DNA from: Patagioenas fasciata | Taxonomy: Eukaryota > Chordata > Aves > Columbiformes > Columbidae | Direction: 5' to 3' | Length of the DNA stretch: 64,000 bases | Assembly: GCF_037038585.1 (NCBI RefSeq) | Contig: NC_092524.1 | Coordinates: 67,444,552 to 67,508,551, forward strand | Shown: in pieces, positions 43,301 through 55,838 of the stretch | How the letters are laid out: the number at the start of each line of letters is the position of its first letter | How positions within the stretch are numbered: the first letter of the stretch is position 1 | Position numbers and translations under genes: made by a program | The notes under the pieces: model-generated | What the model was told of the DNA's origin: nothing | Databases searched by the model: none | The model's input: only the letters and a program-made list of their open reading frames with translations

Positions 43301-44262
43301 TTGAATAGAGAGAGGAAGACGATGCCCTTTGCTTTTTCTGCTTAGTATTTACCATGTCAATTAGTTCAAACCCAAAAAACCCCCATGGAACGGAGGAGCT
43401 GAACATCATTTTGGTGCAAAAGCATCACTATTATGTGATGGGAAGTATTTCTCCATTCTGCCACAGCATATTGCTATCTATGTACCTTGAAAAAAACGCT
43501 GTTCTATTTTCAACTGAGGAATCAAAAGGATATTTCTTTTCTTTTTCAAAGCGCAACATTCAAAAGGAAACCTCTTATCATTTCAGAATTCAGTGTGCTT
43601 TTGGAAACAAAAGAGAATGAAATCAGCAATCGAAGGTTTCAGAGCAACGCTGATTTTAATAATGTAAACTTTCTTCTCTAATGAGTAATAAGCAGTTCCA
43701 TCTTTCACAGCCTTTTAAAATCGCTTTTAGTATGGGACTGGATTGGTTTTAATCCTTTTCAGTATGTAAAGCCCCAGATATTTCAATCCCTTAGGGGCTC
43801 GGTATTTTCTAGCTCCGTTTGAAAAGGCAGAGTAAAACAGCTTTCAGAAATTGACGGAATCTGTGACTGATATAGTTTAATTTTATTTATTTAATTTTTT
43901 TGAAATCGAGAAAGTGACCCAAAAGTGTCAGTTAAGAATAAGATCCCTGGCATCCCACCCTGTGGATTAGTAGCAAACAGGCATATCACGTAGGTACAGT
44001 AGCTCTTTGTACTCTGACCTAGTTGTTTCTGCTCCGGCTTGTTCTTTCTCTAAAGGTTCTTTAAAGGAGATGCAGAATTTGCTCAATAAACAGCTAGGGC
44101 AGTATCACCTTCCACGTGAAGTGCATCCATATTATTTCTATACGTTTAGCAATTAATTCTCGCTATTGTCCTTTATACACCTGCACTGTTCTTGTGTTGT
44201 GTGCATCCGTAACTGCTCACTTAGTGTATTCTTTTGTTTTTTGTTTGTTTTTTTTCCCTTAG

Positions 44263-44349
44263 ATACTTCCAGAAAGTGCCTCAAAGCTTCCTTATGTAGA
44301 AAAACCCAGCGCACTTCTTCCTGGCACCTTGTGAAGCAAAGCTGTCAAA
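44263..44349 (+). other. SOCS4: SOCS4 exon 2, 5' UTR portion
   Basis: Follows a T-rich tract and CCCTTAG acceptor. It is 87 nt and leads into the start codon in a good context (AAAATGG). Confidence 0.8.
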
Positions 44350-45660
44350 ATGGCAGAAAATAAGGACAGTAATGTTAAAAACACCGACGTGAGACCCAAA
44401 AGCAGCCGGAGCAGGAGTGCGGACAGAAAGGACGGTTACGTCTGGAGTGGAAAGAAGCTCTCCTGGTCTAAAAAGAGCGAGCATTGTTCTGACACCGAGA
44501 CAGCAAGTGCTGCGGGAAGATCAGGGACTAATTTAAGGAGCCAAGAGAGAAAGTACAGCTGTTCCTCTGTTGAGTTGGATCTAGACCGTTCGTGCGGCCA
44601 CAGGTTTTTGGGCCGGTCTCTCAAACAGAAGCTGCAAGACGCCGTGGGTCAGTGCTTTCCTATAAAGAACTGCAGCAGTCGGCACGCCTCGGGACTGCCG
44701 CCGAAAAGGAAGATTCATATCAGTGAGTTAATGCTAGACAAGTGTCCCTTCCCCCCGCGCTCGGAGCTGGCTTTTCGGTGGCACCTGATCAAAAGACACA
44801 CAGCCCCTATAAGTCCAAAAGCGGAAGACTGGATAATTGCTGATTTATCGCAGCACGAGGAAAGGGAGGATCAGCTGCGAGATGATGAGGTTGCCAGCGG
44901 GGGAACGGACTCTCCCTCCCAGTCCTGTGACTTCACCGACAGCGGTTCCTCCAGGAGCGATTTGAGGTCTGAGTTGGTTACCAGCAAGGTGGGAAGGAGC
45001 AATAAAGAGGAGAGCGATATGGACTCGGACGATGAAGTTATAACACTGTGCACAAGTTCTAGAAAAAGAAACAAGCCCAAGTGGGAAACGGATGACGAGC
45101 TGCTGCGGATGGAAACGCCTCCAAAGTACCATACGCAGATCGATTACGTCCACTGCTTGGTCCCAGACCTCCTCCAAATCAATAACAACCCCTGCTACTG
45201 GGGCGTCATGGATAAATACGCAGCTGAGGCGCTGCTAGAAGGAAAACCAGAGGGAACATTTTTGTTACGAGATTCCGCCCAAGAAGACTATTTGTTTTCC
45301 GTGAGCTTCAGGCGCTACAGTCGTTCCCTCCACGCGCGGATAGAGCAGTGGAATCACAACTTCAGCTTCGACGCCCACGATCCTTGTGTCTTCCACTCTC
45401 CCGACATCACGGGGCTCCTAGAGCACTACAAAGATCCGAGCTCCTGTATGTTCTTTGAGCCGCTTTTATCCACTCCGCTAAACAGGACTTTCCCGTTTTC
45501 TCTTCAACATATATGTAGAACGGTTATTTGCAACTGTACGACTTACGATGGTATCGATGCGCTTCCCATTCCTCCATCGGTGAAGCTGTATCTGAAGGAA
45601 TATCATTATAAGTCAAAAGTTAGAGTACTCAGGATTGATGTACCAGAGCAGCAAACCTAG
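44350..45660 (+). CDS. SOCS4: SOCS4, suppressor of cytokine signalling 4
   Basis: A 436-residue substrate adaptor of a cytoplasmic Elongin BC/CUL5 ubiquitin ligase. SOCS4 binds phosphotyrosine targets and dampens EGF-receptor and cytokine signalling (family knowledge). The whole reading frame is in one exon, as in other vertebrates; human is 440 residues (recalled). Visible parts: conserved N-terminal block RSRSADRKDGYVWSGKKLSW; SOCS4/5-specific region KRKIHISELMLDKCPFPPRS; a divergent acidic middle, about 155-230; SH2 domain from W284 with FLLRDS (phosphotyrosine-binding R307) to about 378; SOCS box with SLQHICRTVICNCTTYDG (BC box) and LPIP at 405-408 (Cul5 box). Start context AAAATGG is strong. 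It is driven from the island shared with WDHD1. Confidence 0.98.
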   Translation: MAENKDSNVKNTDVRPKSSRSRSADRKDGYVWSGKKLSWSKKSEHCSDTETASAAGRSGTNLRSQERKYSCSSVELDLDRSCGHRFLGRSLKQKLQDAVGQCFPIKNCSSRHASGLPPKRKIHISELMLDKCPFPPRSELAFRWHLIKRHTAPISPKAEDWIIADLSQHEEREDQLRDDEVASGGTDSPSQSCDFTDSGSSRSDLRSELVTSKVGRSNKEESDMDSDDEVITLCTSSRKRNKPKWETDDELLRMETPPKYHTQIDYVHCLVPDLLQINNNPCYWGVMDKYAAEALLEGKPEGTFLLRDSAQEDYLFSVSFRRYSRSLHARIEQWNHNFSFDAHDPCVFHSPDITGLLEHYKDPSSCMFFEPLLSTPLNRTFPFSLQHICRTVICNCTTYDGIDALPIPPSVKLYLKEYHYKSKVRVLRIDVPEQQT

Positions 45661-46605
45661 AAGATATTTTTATGAAAGAATGAAATTGTCTCTAAACAAA
45701 TAGAATGTCCAGTCTTTCTTCCTTCTAGGGATTTTTTTTAATAGCAATTTGATTTGTCTGCAGATTATTTGCCTCCCAAACTAGCCTCAGTCTAAGGGTT
45801 TTTATCCAAATGTATTTGAGTCTTCCCAGGTCCTTTTTTAGAAGTTATTTTCATTGTGGGCTTTTGGTACTGTTCCCCAACTCGAGTTTTATGGAATTTC
45901 GGGTAGGCTTTCTGGTATTTCTATAGATGGATAGTCTTTAGATCTAAAAACCCTAAAATCAGTTTTGAACTTGATCTGTCTTTTATATTGTAATTTCCAT
46001 ATGTGGCTGACATGTTTGAGAAAATGCACTGTTAACTAAAGATTGACTCATCTGTATTTTCTGCCTTTCTTTAAAAATGAGTTCTCTACCTCTCGTGTGC
46101 GTGTATGTGTGTCCGTCCATATCTAATACACTCAATTCATCAGTCTATTTCTAACATGACTATTCCCAGCAAAATGAAGTTTGAAAGAGGATATGATCTT
46201 TCTATAAATACATCAGGGGACTAAACGCCGGGGAGGGGAAAAACAATTCAAGTTAAGCACAACACTCAGGACGGGAACAAACGTGTATAAACTGGTCATG
46301 AAAGGATTTTGGTTGGAAAAGAGGAGGACTTGTAACCGTCAGAGCAGCGGCGTTCTGGAACAGCTTTTCATTTAGTATAATAGCAGTAAAAAGCAAATTA
46401 CTCATAAACTGGGATTTGATCAGTGTCTGGAAGGGATAATGATATAGTTCCTTGTGATAGATGGGGCTTGGACTGGGTAACTCTATTTCTATGTTACTAT
46501 TTCATTATACGAAATACCCAGTTTTCACTAGAGGAGCTGCTGCTTAGGAAATGATAAGTGGGAGGGTGAGAAAGAAGATATTTCCTTAAAAATCCACTTA
46601 TTAAA
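45661..46605 (+). other. SOCS4: Probable SOCS4 3' UTR
   Basis: AT-rich sequence after the stop, with no coding signal. An ATTAAA at 46600-46605 is the first plausible polyadenylation signal. I saw no AATAAA close by. Mammalian SOCS4 has a long 3' UTR, so the true end may lie further right. Confidence 0.5.
46600..46605 (+). terminator. SOCS4: Candidate SOCS4 polyadenylation signal (ATTAAA)
   Basis: Common variant hexamer about 940 nt past the stop. Confidence 0.3.
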
Positions 46606-49213
46606 CTATCCAATCTTGCATGGTTGATCCTGAGCTGATAATGAATAACTTTCTCACTTTGTGAGTAGGAGGGTTATTTTTTTTTAATGAGTGTAGATGA
46701 AAACAATTGTTTTGAAGTCTGCAGAGTTTTCTTGCAATATGGAGCGTTTGGTCGAATGGCCTCCTGCCAAATTCCGTGTCCGGGAAAACTATGCATGGAT
46801 AATGCTCCTAAAAGCATTGCTTACATTACAGGGATAGGCAGCTCTGCTGCTGAATTGTTGGTGGAATCCCAGTGAGACTCAGGCAAGAAACTCAGTTGTT
46901 TTCCGAAGTGGTGGGTGCAGGAGGGACCTGCGGTTCTGGTTCTGTGCCTGGGGGGACTTGATCTCCTCTCCAAAAACCAGGCCCAGAACCACTCTGCCAA
47001 AAGTCCCTGAGAAGATATAATTGTGATTACAACCACCACGCAGTTTCCTCTCCTTTGGTCACAGGGAATGTTTTGCGTCCTCTCAAAACGCTTTTGAAAC
47101 TGAAGAATTAGAAAATGTGTTTAATTCATGCATGTAAAAGACCTTATGAAAAATCAGCCGTTACCTGGGTGGGTAATGTGAGCAGGTGGGAACCATAGGG
47201 CACAGTGCCATAGCATCTCGCTCCCAGATTCGAGACTAAGACTAAGCAATATTTCTATTTGAATCTTTAATTTTACCCTGCACAGAATTTGTGGAGATCA
47301 AATCCATCCTGTACCCTGGATACTCAGGAGTTACCAAGGAAGTTTTGCCATGCAACTCCACTTGGGACCTGCCACCCCATCCTTGTCCGCCGCAGCAGAA
47401 AATCCCCTTAATGTGAAACTGCTGTCACTGGGATGATGCAAACAGATTTCCGGGGACATCTGCCCGTTTGTTTTCGCTGTGTTTTAAATAGGTTTCGACC
47501 CAAAGTCTCCAGGGAGGAAACACTAACGCATCGATCTGTCGCATCGCTCATGGGTGAATACGCCACGGCACAAACTCTCGGCTGCTATAAGGCAGCGTGG
47601 CTTTATTGATACGCCTATAATGGCTTATACCAGCTGAGATTCTCCCTCCTCCAGATGCAAATGATAATTGTATGACTAATGCCAGAAAAATTACCCTTTT
47701 TTCCTGTCATCTTTTCCCTGTGCTGCTTCCATTCAACTGCCGCCGCCTTTTACATAAACCGTATTTTATCAAGGGCAGCTTCATACAGTAAATCTCTTTC
47801 TGCTTCTATCTGTCACTGCCTTTTTCCAAATAGAAAGTGAAGGAGTGGCAGGAATCGCCTTTGCTCGGCTCTTTGACGCTGTGCCTGTTGTGGTGGAACG
47901 ATGGTTTGTACATTGAGAATAGTATCCATTTCAAATTCGACTTCACAGAGGGTCGTCAGAGATATTTGCAGTCTGCTTGAAGAAAATTCTCTTTAGAAGC
48001 TCTTAATTAGGGCAAAAAGCTCATAATTTTACATAGCGATTGGCATAATTATTATAATTTTGATTACAAGACCACAAAAATAGATTTAAACCGAAAGGCG
48101 CTATTGGTTTGGAAGTTTGCGAAGGCCACAATATCTTTCAAAATCGGCAAAGGTGTTGTCTCTTCAAAATGAAAGGCATTGAAAACCTTTTTTGGGGTAT
48201 AGTTCCCCAATGTGCTGTGTTTTCGGTGTCATTCTGCAGGCAGCCTACGTTGTTTTGACTTCATTTGATGCATCGCTTACCCCAAAAATGTCTTGAGCAC
48301 TCCAATTTTAGATCTTTGTAATATAGCAGTTGAGGGAAGAAGGTGCGGCACATAAAAATAGTGCTGTGGGCCAGATAAGTGCATTTATTTAGAGAAATCC
48401 TGTGTAGAAAGTATCAATGAATGGGGTTTTGCGTAGGTTCACCCAATTTTTTTCTTGTTCTGTTTTTCCAGATCATACTCGTGTGACATTTGTACCTGTT
48501 GACATTAAGTTGTGTGGATTAATACATGTGCAGTCCGTGAAAGATCCATTTCATGATTTTTTTTAATGAAACATGAGAACACGAAGTCTATTTTGCTTAA
48601 ATCCGTGAACCCATTTTTCTCTTTCTTCCTTTTCATAAGCCTTGTAGAAATTAATTTTACAATGCGCTAAGAATTGTCATCCTACAGTTTTCCTGTCCCT
48701 AAGTCTTCCCAGTGCTGCTCACTCCAATGACACTCAATAACTCCTCACATCTGAAGTGTGAGCCCAAGATAACCAAGTCTTGAAGTTCAATGTTGAGCCC
48801 TCTAAAAGAAAAATCACCTCAGAAACAGGGGAAGAACTTCTATTTTCTAAGCCCAAGCTCTTGAGAGACAAAGATCTCAAGTTCCTGGGGGTGAAGATGA
48901 AACGTGGAACACGGGAAGGGTGGAGATGTGTGGAAAATACACATGTTCAAGGCTACGTGGCCAAATGAGGGTGTAATCCAAGGTGACCGTGGCCACAACC
49001 CTTTCTTTTGGGGGACCCAGGAGGTTTTGCATCGGGAATCATCTCTCCATGATGTGGTTTGCATTGTTTTGAAGGTGGTTCCGTAGGAGCACAGTAGAAA
49101 CGCGGCGTATTGAATCAGTGTAAACAGCTTCTGATAAGAAAAAAGAAGTTATTTTGATAAATTGTTTTGATATAAAGGGGCGGAAAATGGTCAGGCTCTT
49201 GATGCACGCTGGC
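46606..49213. other. SOCS4 3' flank, no gene seen
   Basis: No recognised exon or repeat. 47580-47700 is low in repeats and holds a small hairpin GCTGCTATAAGGCAGC, but I cannot assign it a role. Confidence 0.45.
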
Positions 49214-49642
49214 ACAGAATTCCAGAATCCCAGAATGTCAGGGGTTGGAAGGGACCTGGAAAGCTCATCCAGTGCAATCCCCCCATGGAGCAGGAACACC
49301 CAGCTGAGGTTCCACAGGAAGGTGTCCAGGCGGGTTTGAATGGCTGCACAGAAGGAGACTCCACAACCTCCCTGGGCAGCCTGGGCCAGGCTCTGCCACC
49401 CTCACCATGAAGAAGTTCCTTCTCAAATTTAAGTGGAACCTCTTGTGTTCAAGTTTGAACCCATTACCCCTTGTCTTACCATTGGTTGTCACCGAGAAGA
49501 GCCTGGCTCCATCCTCCTGACACTCACCCTTTATATATCTGTAAACATTAACGAGGTCACCCCTCAGTCTCCTCTTCTCCAGCTCCAGAGCCCCAGCTCC
49601 CTCAGCCTTTCCTCACACGGGAGATGCTCCACTCCCTTAATC
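49214..49642 (-). mobile_element. CR1 LINE fragment
   Basis: 3' end at the left edge (CCAGAATCCCAGAATGTCAG). A2 variable block. Truncated at CTCCCTTAATC, close to the truncation point of the 13475 copy. Confidence 0.94.
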
Positions 49643-52600
49643 GTATATACAAGCTATTGGTACTAATTATGTTATTCGGAGTTTGCTTTTACCCGAAGTG
49701 ACTTTTTGCAGCTCTGAGCAATGTCGGTTGTCGGCCCAGCGCCATCAATACGGAGCAACCTCAACTCCATCAGATCCATTGATGGGTTTGGGGTAGTTTG
49801 CGTGTCCGATAATTGGGAGTACACATTTCTTCTTGATTTTCCTGTTGTCAGCACTTGCCTTGATGAAATCGATGGCGCATTTGGAGCACAATCTGTGTAT
49901 CTGTAGTGGCGTATCCAACTTAAACCAAACAAAACCCCTAGTGATAATAATTTAAATACTTTCCTTTTAAAGATGCTGGTGTGCTTCCAATATAAAGAAA
50001 TCCTCATATGATGCAGCCATACGTGGCCTTACTGTAAAACTGACATGCTCTTAAATAATTAAAAAGGGGGATACTTTAATATGGAAAAAGGCTGCTGGAG
50101 GAAGGAGGTTAAAGGAAGCTTTTAGTCATCTCTAAGGTTAGATTTATTGATCTAGTGATCAATCCCTTTCTCTTTCCTGAATTTAAAGCTAATGGGAGAC
50201 TGTGGTCAGAGATGAGTGGCTTTTAGTTAAGGTTTTTGACTCTTATAAATAATACAACAAATGTCCTAGTAAGTAATAAGAAATAAGATACTCGCTCATT
50301 CTTTTTAAATAGAACAAATGTGGCAAACAAGACTCAGCTGTAATTTTTGAAGTCATTTATTAGACAAATGGCTCTTCTCTACTTCTTTTACAAGAGAGAC
50401 ATAAACCATTATATTATTTATTCATGAATCATAGCCATTAAGACGATAAATCAAATTATCAGCTTCCTGTCTCTCTCCAGTTTTAATCATTTTTTATAGT
50501 TCATGCAATATAAAGACAGCTTCCTTCCTATGAAACAAGAGACCTTCAGAGACCTTTTTATTGTAAACGTACATTTCCTTCCCATTTTTAAGTATATCCT
50601 AGTGATTTTCACTGTCAATTTTATCTGCAATAAAAATCCAATAAGGAACTTGTACATTGATCCAATATAGCAAAGTTGGCTATGAAGTGAGTGATTTTGG
50701 TTAACCTCTGAAATAACGCAGCACTGGAAAACGCGGTTAAAGGGTATTTTTCTTCCCACCGCCCCTAAATGTCCATGGTAGTATCATACATTTAATAGAG
50801 AGAAATCTCGACACGAGCTCGCACACCGATAGCAGGACCTTTCTCAAAATGTTTAACATGAGCTCTGGTGCAGTGTGGCTTTTAAAATACATTTAAGCTC
50901 ACTTTTTTTTTGCTATATTCACATCACCAGTGTGTCTTTTCCTCTTCCCACAAGGCAGGAAAGCTCCGGTTGCTCCATCAGAGTTTCTCGCCTCCTTTCC
51001 CTACTTGTTTGCCATCCGCTTCAGCATCCAAACCAGGCGCAGGACGAGCGTGGCGTGGGTGGAGAATTTGTCCATTCAGAAAGAAACGCGCATCGATTTC
51101 CATTCCCGATGGCCAACTGGTTCTAAACCCGATGGTCCTTGTTAAATCCTCCTCTCAGGAAGCGCCGGTGAGGTCAGAGTTACCGGGGACGGACAAGGAG
51201 CCTCTGTCTGCATCCTTAGAAACACTCGTCTGCGCCACAGTGTAAAAATCAATACTTGTTTACTCAACTCTATGAATAATAGAGTTTTGAACGTAAATAT
51301 ATCATTTATGCATTGCAAATCTATAGCGTGGGGGCTGACGGGAGTTGCAATAACTTCCCCACGTCCGCTTTTAAGATCCCCTGGGTGTCTGAGCGATGCG
51401 TTATCTGGCCAAAAGGCACCGTCAGCCCAGCTCCTTACGAACACCTTCCTGCGGGGATCCTCAGGGTCAGAGGAGTCTGCGAGTGCCCCCTTTTATTTCT
51501 ATTTGTTTATATTTTATCCCTGGAGAGCATCCCTTGACCAGCGTGTGTTTGGGACCGGTCAGCGGGATGTCTGGATCAGCGAGCAGAACTCCTGTGGTTG
51601 CCACAACACAGCCACAACATAATTAAAAGCCCTAGCAGGCTTGTTAGCCTGTTAAGGATGTCTGGAGCCAAAGCCAGGCTCATTCTGCTAAAGCTGGGCT
51701 TTGTTAATACCAGTCCCTCTTCCGCTGCGGAGACAGGAGGACGACAGCCTTGCGGGGCAGCGCATCTCTGCCTTCTCACCGTAGTGGTGCTGCATTTTTG
51801 CAAAGAATGTGCCCTGTAAAAGCCAAAAACGTTTGTCTCCCCATCCTCTTCCTTACGCTTGTGGCTCTCGCACATCAAGATGATGCAGCAGGAGAAACGC
51901 CGGGCTCCTGTTACTGTAACCCACCGGCACAAAGCTGGACCAATTTAAGAAATATTTGAATCAAGCTGGGAGGCAGGATGCTCTGTTGGCTATCTGGAAG
52001 CTCTTCCATCTTATTTTCCTTATATTTCTTTTTAATTCATAAGGGAGAAAATACAAATCTTAGTTTTTTCTTAAGTCTCATGTTCAGCCACAAGATAAGA
52101 GCATCTCTGAGTTTGTCTCAGTTGAACAGGTTAAATGCCAGACCTTCTTTTTAATGCGTGTCAATCGGAATAGACGACAACCCCTTGCTTGTGCTAACAT
52201 GGGGGTTTTTGTTTAAGGAAAAGGCTGAGCTTGTCCTCCGTAGCGGTTGTGTGATTGTATTTCTAGGTCAGGTCTTTATGTGTAGTCACATGAAGCTTCA
52301 ATTTGGACAAAACACCCAGTAAGGGTCTCGACGCTTGATGCTGTTATGATTAGAAAGTTGTCTAATCAAATTTTGTTTCCAATTAAAAAAAATTGGATTA
52401 GCTCTCAGACTGAGACCTTCGCTGTTATTTTTAGTGTACAACTAATGAACCCCTGAAAATAGAGTGTATAATGAAAATACGGTGATTGGTTCTGCTGGGA
52501 TGGTTGAGAAAATACATTAGCAGATCAGAAAGGGTAATAAATCTTCTGTCACAACCTTCCTCATTAAACTAGATAATTTGAAATTGCCTCTAGTGTATTA

Positions 52601-55552
52601 AACAGTTCATTAGTTTGTAGGGGAGAAACACGCAAGACAAAAGTGTAGTGTTCTTTTAATTGATATCCAAGGTTGAAAATCAAGTAAATTCAGTCAAGAA
52701 AAATCAATCTGAGCACTGGCCGTGTTGCTATAGAACTTGTTTGGAGCCATCAGAAACATCGCATCCTCTGACCTGGGGGAAGGAGGGAAGGTCTGTAGAA
52801 AATATTGAGGGGAGAGCGGGGCAGGGAATAGTTCAACTGAACAAGAAATAGTGTTTTCTTTACTTTATCAGCACCTTAATATTATTCCAGGGGAATCTAA
52901 TGCTTCAAACTGGCAAAAGTGCTGTCAGCCCAAGGAAAGGGTGTTGGCAGGAGCACAAAGAGTAACCAGAGTGGGCAATTGGAGCAAAAAAGGGGAATTT
53001 GGGGTGACAGCTGAACCAAGAATGGAACCCAGTGCCGGGGGGCAACAGAGCCTGCTGTTGTGTGCCTGGCTGTGCCCTCCCATCAGCAAGAATGGGAAAT
53101 CTCCACCCTGGTGTTTCTGGCAAGGAATATGTCTTGTGTGATCCTCAGCTTTCCCAGAAATTCCACATTTTCCAGGTCACCTGGCAAGCTGGAGGCTTTT
53201 CTTGTTCACCTCTTCAAAGCAAAAACGCTGGCATGAGGCTGGAAGCCGCCTGAGATGTCGGTGCCGCCGAGGTGACGCGGGGTTGGCGACGGGAACATTC
53301 TGTCATTTTTCTCCTCCTGTCATTTTTCTGCTCTCCAAGCCAAAATCATCCCTCGGTGTGATGCTACTGGTGTCCTCGTGCACAAGGAATCTCGGTGCCG
53401 TGCCCAACGAGAGGGCAAACGTGAAGGGGGAATAGGGAAACGTTTTATTGGGGAAGATCTATTCAAAGAATGGGAGGGTGTGAGTTTGAGGATGCCAACG
53501 CGATGAGGCACTTGCCCTTTGCCTCTCGATTCACGAAGAACACACGCGTTTATTGAGATAAGCCAAAAATTTTAACAAATGTTCCCTGTTCAAGCAAATT
53601 CCTCTTCCTGAGTCCTCATCTGCTCCAAGCAAGTAAAAAGAATGAGCTCTCACCCCTTCCTTCCCATCCAGCCTTTCTTATGCACGAGCAGCGCTTGGTT
53701 TCTGCTGGATATTCCCTCCTGACAGGATCTTCTGCTATCACAGGTACGATCGGATCGTCTGGTACAAATTACCTGAGTGGGCGGTGGATTCTTGGCTAAA
53801 GGAAAGACCAGCCAAGGAACAAAAGGATCCTTTCTTCCACATGAGCCAGGGGGATGCGCTAAATACTTGGATATTGTGCTTCATTTAATAGCAAAAGCAC
53901 CAGTAAATAATCCCTTGCTTTACCTGATGCGCTCCTTTCTTGTGATTCCAGGCTGGCGAAGAGGAGGATGGAGAAGACCTAAAGGGAGGGAAGGGGGAGG
54001 CAGGAAAATTGGGGAACCGGAGTGGCCTGTTTCCAAGGGCTCCCCAAGCCGAGCGTTGTGTCCCTGCTCTTTAATCTCCCGTCCTGCTTCCCCCAAATTG
54101 CACTTTTAATTGCTTTGGTACCCACACACTGTAATCAAATAGCACTCCCGAAAGCACGTTTTGGAACCCTCTTTGTTAAATGTTTGGCCACGTTAGGGTA
54201 GAAATTATTCCAGATAAATTAGTTCAGTGCTTTAGGAGCTAAACATGGCACATTTGTTGTCGCATAAATAACATATGGCATAGCAAGTGAAATTTAGCGT
54301 TGTAGCAGCTGAAATCACAAGTGTAGCTTATCCACCTTACCTGAAATGCACAGTGGTAGGACATAAAGCAGAAAGATTTACAGCTTCCTCCACCTCACGT
54401 TGGCTGGAGAACCATCCTGAGCATCCAAAATTCTTTATCTTGCTGCCTCTGCCAGCTTTGGCTTCATCCTATTTGTGCTCTAACGCAGGACTTTTACACG
54501 GACTTATCTAGAGAAGCAGGACATGTGAATGGCCGCACCAGGCTGGGCCAAAAGCCCATATGGCCAAGTGCCCCATCCTCAAGAGAAGAGCAGCACCCAG
54601 CCCAATTCAGCAACAGGCTTGTCCCAAAGTCAAAATAAGCATTGCTAGTAGTGGCAAAGCTATGAATTCATTCTGAATGAGGCACTAAATGGCCGTATGC
54701 TGGTGTTTTTACAGTCTAAATACAGCGGAGTGCCTTAATTTCTCACAGTCGGGAGATTCGTCGCAAACAGCTGACTGCAGATCAGCGAATGAATGAGAGA
54801 TCTCCATAGAAGTACGCTTAATTCATTTACCAATTACAGTTCCTTTTTAATTATGGAACTACATTTTAGCAGGCCTGTAATATACATTTTGTCTAAAAGA
54901 AAAGTAATTTCTAGCAGCAATCAGACCTAACTACAGTGCTGTCTATTAAATCTTTGCTGAGAGGGAAAGGAAAGAGTCCATTAATTTTTTCCTGTGCTTC
55001 AGCATAATCATTTTTGTGTCTGATCCTGCAATCCTTGCTGCTACCTACTTGTTCTTTAGAAACAACTGGTGTGAATAGGAGCTATTCATAAGTTTAAAGA
55101 GCATTGCACTTGTTTTTACCTCCTGTTTCTTCATTAAACCTGCGGTTCAAAGAGTGGAGCTGGGGGAAGATCTCCTGTTTGGGGAGTTGGTTCTTTCTGC
55201 TATTTTGGCAGCACATCGTGTTGTTTTTCCCAGAACGTGTTTAGCTGAAGTAACGCCGAGGGAGGAGTGTGACACGGTCCAGAATGAGACCGGTTTTCTC
55301 AGGTCACCAACCGGCCCGGACCCTGTGACGCTGGGCTGAAATGTTACCGAGGAAGTGTTATTCCTGTGCGTTATTTGTATTGCAACACCAGCTCGGCGCT
55401 GCTGATCTTGTAAGTAAAACAAGGAGGTGCTCCATCGCCCAAAGAGTTTCAAGCCTAAGGATAAAATGGGAAACGATATATGAATGTAGGAGAAGGGGTG
55501 AAAGGGAGTGGGCTCTGCGGTGGTGGTATGAACTGAGTCTGGGGCAGCAGTT
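49643..55552. other. Intergenic, no gene seen
   Basis: About 6 kb without a recognisable coding exon, RNA gene or clear repeat. Several short frames on both strands look random. Confidence 0.45.
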
Positions 55553-55838
55553 ATAGAATCATAGAATCACAGGATGGCTTGGGTTGGAAGGGACATTGAA
55601 AGCTCCCCCAGTGCCACCCCTGCCATGAGCAGGGACATCTTCACCAGCTCAGGTTGCTCAGAGCCCCGTCCAGCCTGGCCTGGGATGTCTCCAGGGATGG
55701 TTCATCCACCACCTCTCTGGCCAACCTGGGCCAGGCTCTCACCACCCTCAGGGCCAACAATTTCTTCCTCATGTCCAGCCTGAATCTCCCTCCTTTAGTT
55801 TAAAACCATCACCCCTTGTCCTATTGCAACGGGCCCTT
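55553..55838 (-). mobile_element. CR1 LINE fragment, second subfamily
   Basis: Begins ATAGAATCATAGAATCACAG on the plus strand (two octamer repeats of a CR1 3' end), then GGACATCTTCACCAGCTCAG. Near-identical over most of its length to the copy at 3066-3455. Confidence 0.94.

Larger units (their letters stand above)
38222..44262 (+). other. SOCS4: SOCS4 intron 1, with one CR1 and otherwise unremarkable
   Basis: Begins GTGAGG and ends in a long T-rich tract and CCCTTAG at 44262. Apart from the CR1 at 39934-40327 and an (AT)n run near 39183-39203 I recognise nothing inside. Confidence 0.6.

Noticed and set aside
53777-54109. 110-residue plus-strand frame as a possible gene between SOCS4 and MAPK1IP1L
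   Set aside because: No recognisable motif, no clear splice signals, and a poor start context.
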